DNA from: an uncultured Pseudomonadaceae bacterium | Lineage (GTDB): Bacteria; Pseudomonadota; Gammaproteobacteria; Pseudomonadales; Pseudomonadaceae | Direction: 5' to 3' | Assembly: GCA_947630465.1 (NCBI GenBank) | Contig: CANRHT010000065.1 | Location: forward strand, 1 to 10,410 | Length of the DNA: 10,410 nt | Part shown: positions 9,394-10,410 of the stretch, piece after piece | Layout: the number at the start of each line of letters is the position of its first letter | Numbering within the stretch: position 1 is the stretch's first letter | Notes under the pieces: model-generated | Databases searched by the model: none | Seen by the model: only the letters and a program-made list of their open reading frames with translations | Told to the model about the DNA's origin: nothing | Translations under genes and position numbers: made by a program

Positions 9394-9422
9394 ATTCTAT
9401 GGATAGACTGAGCGACTGTCAA
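9394..9422 (-). promoter_or_regulatory. yceD: Strong sigma-70 promoter of the yceD-rpmF-plsX operon
   Basis: On the minus strand a perfect TTGACA (9422-9417) is followed by an exact 17-bp spacer and TAGAAT (9399-9394), five of six bases of the -10 consensus. Transcription should begin about 9388-9386, leaving only about two to four bases before the yceD ATG at 9384. The mRNA would be leaderless or nearly so, which explains the lack of a ribosome binding site. Confidence 0.85.
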
Positions 9423-9450
9423 AGGATATTGTCTTTTTGCCGATTGTTGG

Positions 9451-9463
9451 ACAGCTCAGCTGT
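9451..9463. repeat. Palindrome in the yceD-ypjD divergent region
   Basis: ACAGCT-C-AGCTGT is a perfect inverted repeat with a one-base centre, 29 bp upstream of the -35 of the yceD promoter. It could be a regulator site. It does not match the LexA box CTGT-N8-ACAG. No regulator gene is nearby, so any role is inferred. Confidence 0.35.
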
Positions 9464-9546
9464 ATAAAAGCAGCATTCATCACGCAACTGTGCACCACAC
9501 ACTAAATATTGTTTCTACGCTGATGTAATATATGCCAAACTCAATT

Positions 9547-9560
9547 CATTAATATTAATG
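9547..9560. repeat. AT-rich perfect palindrome before ypjD
   Basis: CATTAATATTAATG is a 14-bp perfect palindrome, two bases upstream of the ypjD ribosome site AAAGG (9563-9567). It is a possible operator. I could not find a convincing -35/-10 pair for ypjD in this region, though TAATAT within the palindrome could serve as a weak -10. Confidence 0.35.
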
Positions 9561-9571
9561 TAAAAGGTCTT

Positions 9572-10372
9572 ATGTCCACTCTGCTTTTTAGTTTACTGGC
9601 TGCGTTTTTTTACGGCATCACCTGCGTCTACTTATCCAGCTCCTTGTTGCGGCGCGTGCCCGCCAATAAAACGCTGGTGTCCAGCCTGACCTTCGCCGGC
9701 TTAGCTGCCCATGGCGTGCACTTATTTGCCCTACTATTAAGTGAGCAAGGTTTGGTGCTCAGTTTATTTAACGCTGCCAGCTTAATCACTTTCTCTATTA
9801 TTGCTGTGGTTTTACTGTGCCTAATCCGTATTTCAGTCCATATTTTGCTGCTGCCGCTGCTAAGCCTTGGTGTGCTTACGGTTTTATCCGCTCAATTTTT
9901 ACCACAAGGCAGCGTGCAATACGTCAATGAAGCGCCGGGGATTTTAGCGCACATCGTATTTTCCATCCTTGCTTACGGCATGATTACCATCGCGGTGTTC
10001 CAATCGCTGATCTTACTGATTCAAGACCAGCAATTACGCAAGCGCCCAGTATCCACACTGATCAAACACTTCCCTCCTCTACAGAGCATGGAAAGCCTGC
10101 TGTTTAGCTTTTTATGGGCCGGCTGGTTACTGCTGTCGTTATCCTTAATCAGTGGCTGGCTATTTCTTGACAATTTATTTGCTCAACACTTAGTCCACAA
10201 AACTTTATTGTCCTGCATCGCCTGGTCAGTCTTTGCTGTCCTTTTATGGGGTCGTCATCAGCTTGGCTGGCGTGGCCACAAAGCTATTCGCTGGACCATC
10301 GCCGGATTCTTTTTATTAATGCTGGCCTACTTCGGCAGCAAATTAGTCCGTGAATTTATTTTAGCTATTTGA
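9572..10372 (+). CDS. ypjD: YpjD-type inner membrane protein, CcsA/CcmC-like family
   Basis: This 266-residue integral membrane protein has about eight predicted hydrophobic helices (near 3-23, 38-57, 63-83, 87-107, 124-148, 175-198, 209-227, 239-259). It belongs to the cytochrome c assembly (CcsA-like) family in the YpjD subgroup. Supporting stretches are HGVHLF (47-52), LAHIVFSILAYG (126-136), HLVHKT (206-211) and GRHQLGWRG (227-235). Histidines in helices (H50, H127, H209) resemble the haem-handling positions of CcsA/CcmC. The YpjD subgroup is not established as a cytochrome c maturation factor, and its role is unknown. The ATG at 9572 has an AAAGG ribosome site four bases upstream. In E. 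coli and Pseudomonas, ypjD lies between ffh and a CorB/CorC-type gene; here the corC side looks kept but ffh is replaced by yceD. Confidence 0.85.
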   Translation: MSTLLFSLLAAFFYGITCVYLSSSLLRRVPANKTLVSSLTFAGLAAHGVHLFALLLSEQGLVLSLFNAASLITFSIIAVVLLCLIRISVHILLLPLLSLGVLTVLSAQFLPQGSVQYVNEAPGILAHIVFSILAYGMITIAVFQSLILLIQDQQLRKRPVSTLIKHFPPLQSMESLLFSFLWAGWLLLSLSLISGWLFLDNLFAQHLVHKTLLSCIAWSVFAVLLWGRHQLGWRGHKAIRWTIAGFFLLMLAYFGSKLVREFILAI

Positions 10373-10384
10373 GGCCTTTTGCTT

Positions 10385-10410
10385 GTGGACGATATGCACA
10401 TCAGCTACCT
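10385..10410 (+). CDS. Probable start of a CNNM/CorC (HlyC) family membrane protein, truncated by window end
   Basis: From a GTG at 10385 the plus strand reads V(M)-D-D-M-H-I-S-Y-L before the window ends. A short MDD-type N-terminus is what I recall for the CorB/CorC-like transporter that follows ypjD in Pseudomonas and E. coli. A GAGG overlapping the ypjD stop (10371-10374) may serve as ribosome site, 10 bases upstream; an ATG at 10394 is an alternative start. The call rests mostly on position and needs the next few hundred bases. Confidence 0.45.

Noticed and set aside
9460-9475. LexA-like box in CTGTATAAAAGCAGCA
   Set aside because: The left half CTGT is present, but the right half is AGCA instead of ACAG at the required spacing, and neither flanking gene is an SOS gene.

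Overview
The window is a conserved housekeeping block from a gammaproteobacterium, most likely a member of the Pseudomonadaceae. Two things point there. The gene order is yceD-rpmF-plsX-fabD-fabG-acpP-fabF-pabC-mltG-tmk-holB-pilZ-tatD, with pilZ after holB and no fabH between plsX and fabD. The proteins also look like Pseudomonas versions, for example PilZ, FabG and YceD. Base composition by eye is near half G+C, with many TTA and AAA codons. That is low for classical Pseudomonas and suggests a lower-GC relative, but I cannot name the species.

Layout. From 9384 down to 1, thirteen genes run on the minus strand. In order of transcription they are yceD (DUF177), rpmF (ribosomal protein L32), plsX, fabD, fabG, acpP, fabF, pabC, mltG, tmk, holB, pilZ and the 5' end of a TatD-family hydrolase gene. 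Most junctions are tight or overlapping: rpmF/plsX 3 bp, fabD/fabG 13 bp, fabF/pabC 2 bp, pabC/mltG 16-bp overlap, mltG/tmk 11 bp, tmk/holB short overlap. Four larger gaps break the run: plsX-fabD (105 bp, two hairpins), fabG-acpP (200 bp, probable acpP promoter region), acpP-fabF (100 bp, clear intrinsic terminator or attenuator) and holB-pilZ (84 bp). On the plus strand, after a 187-bp divergent intergenic region, come ypjD (a CcsA-like membrane protein) and the first codons of what looks like a CNNM/CorC-family gene.

How the genes work together. PlsX, FabD, FabG, AcpP and FabF are the acyl-carrier core of type II fatty acid synthesis and its hand-off to phospholipid synthesis. L32 and YceD link the operon to ribosome assembly and growth. 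PabC (folate), MltG (peptidoglycan), Tmk (dTTP) and HolB (DNA polymerase III clamp loader) supply other growth functions. PilZ serves type IV pilus assembly.

Nothing here looks like a mobile element, CRISPR array, defence island or undescribed system. The points worth a second look are small. A near-consensus sigma-70 promoter lies so close to the yceD ATG that the mRNA should be almost leaderless. The divergent yceD/ypjD junction joins two loci that are normally apart. Several genes use non-ATG starts, and the acpP-fabF and plsX-fabD gaps hold RNA hairpins. An AT-rich perfect palindrome sits next to the ypjD ribosome binding site.
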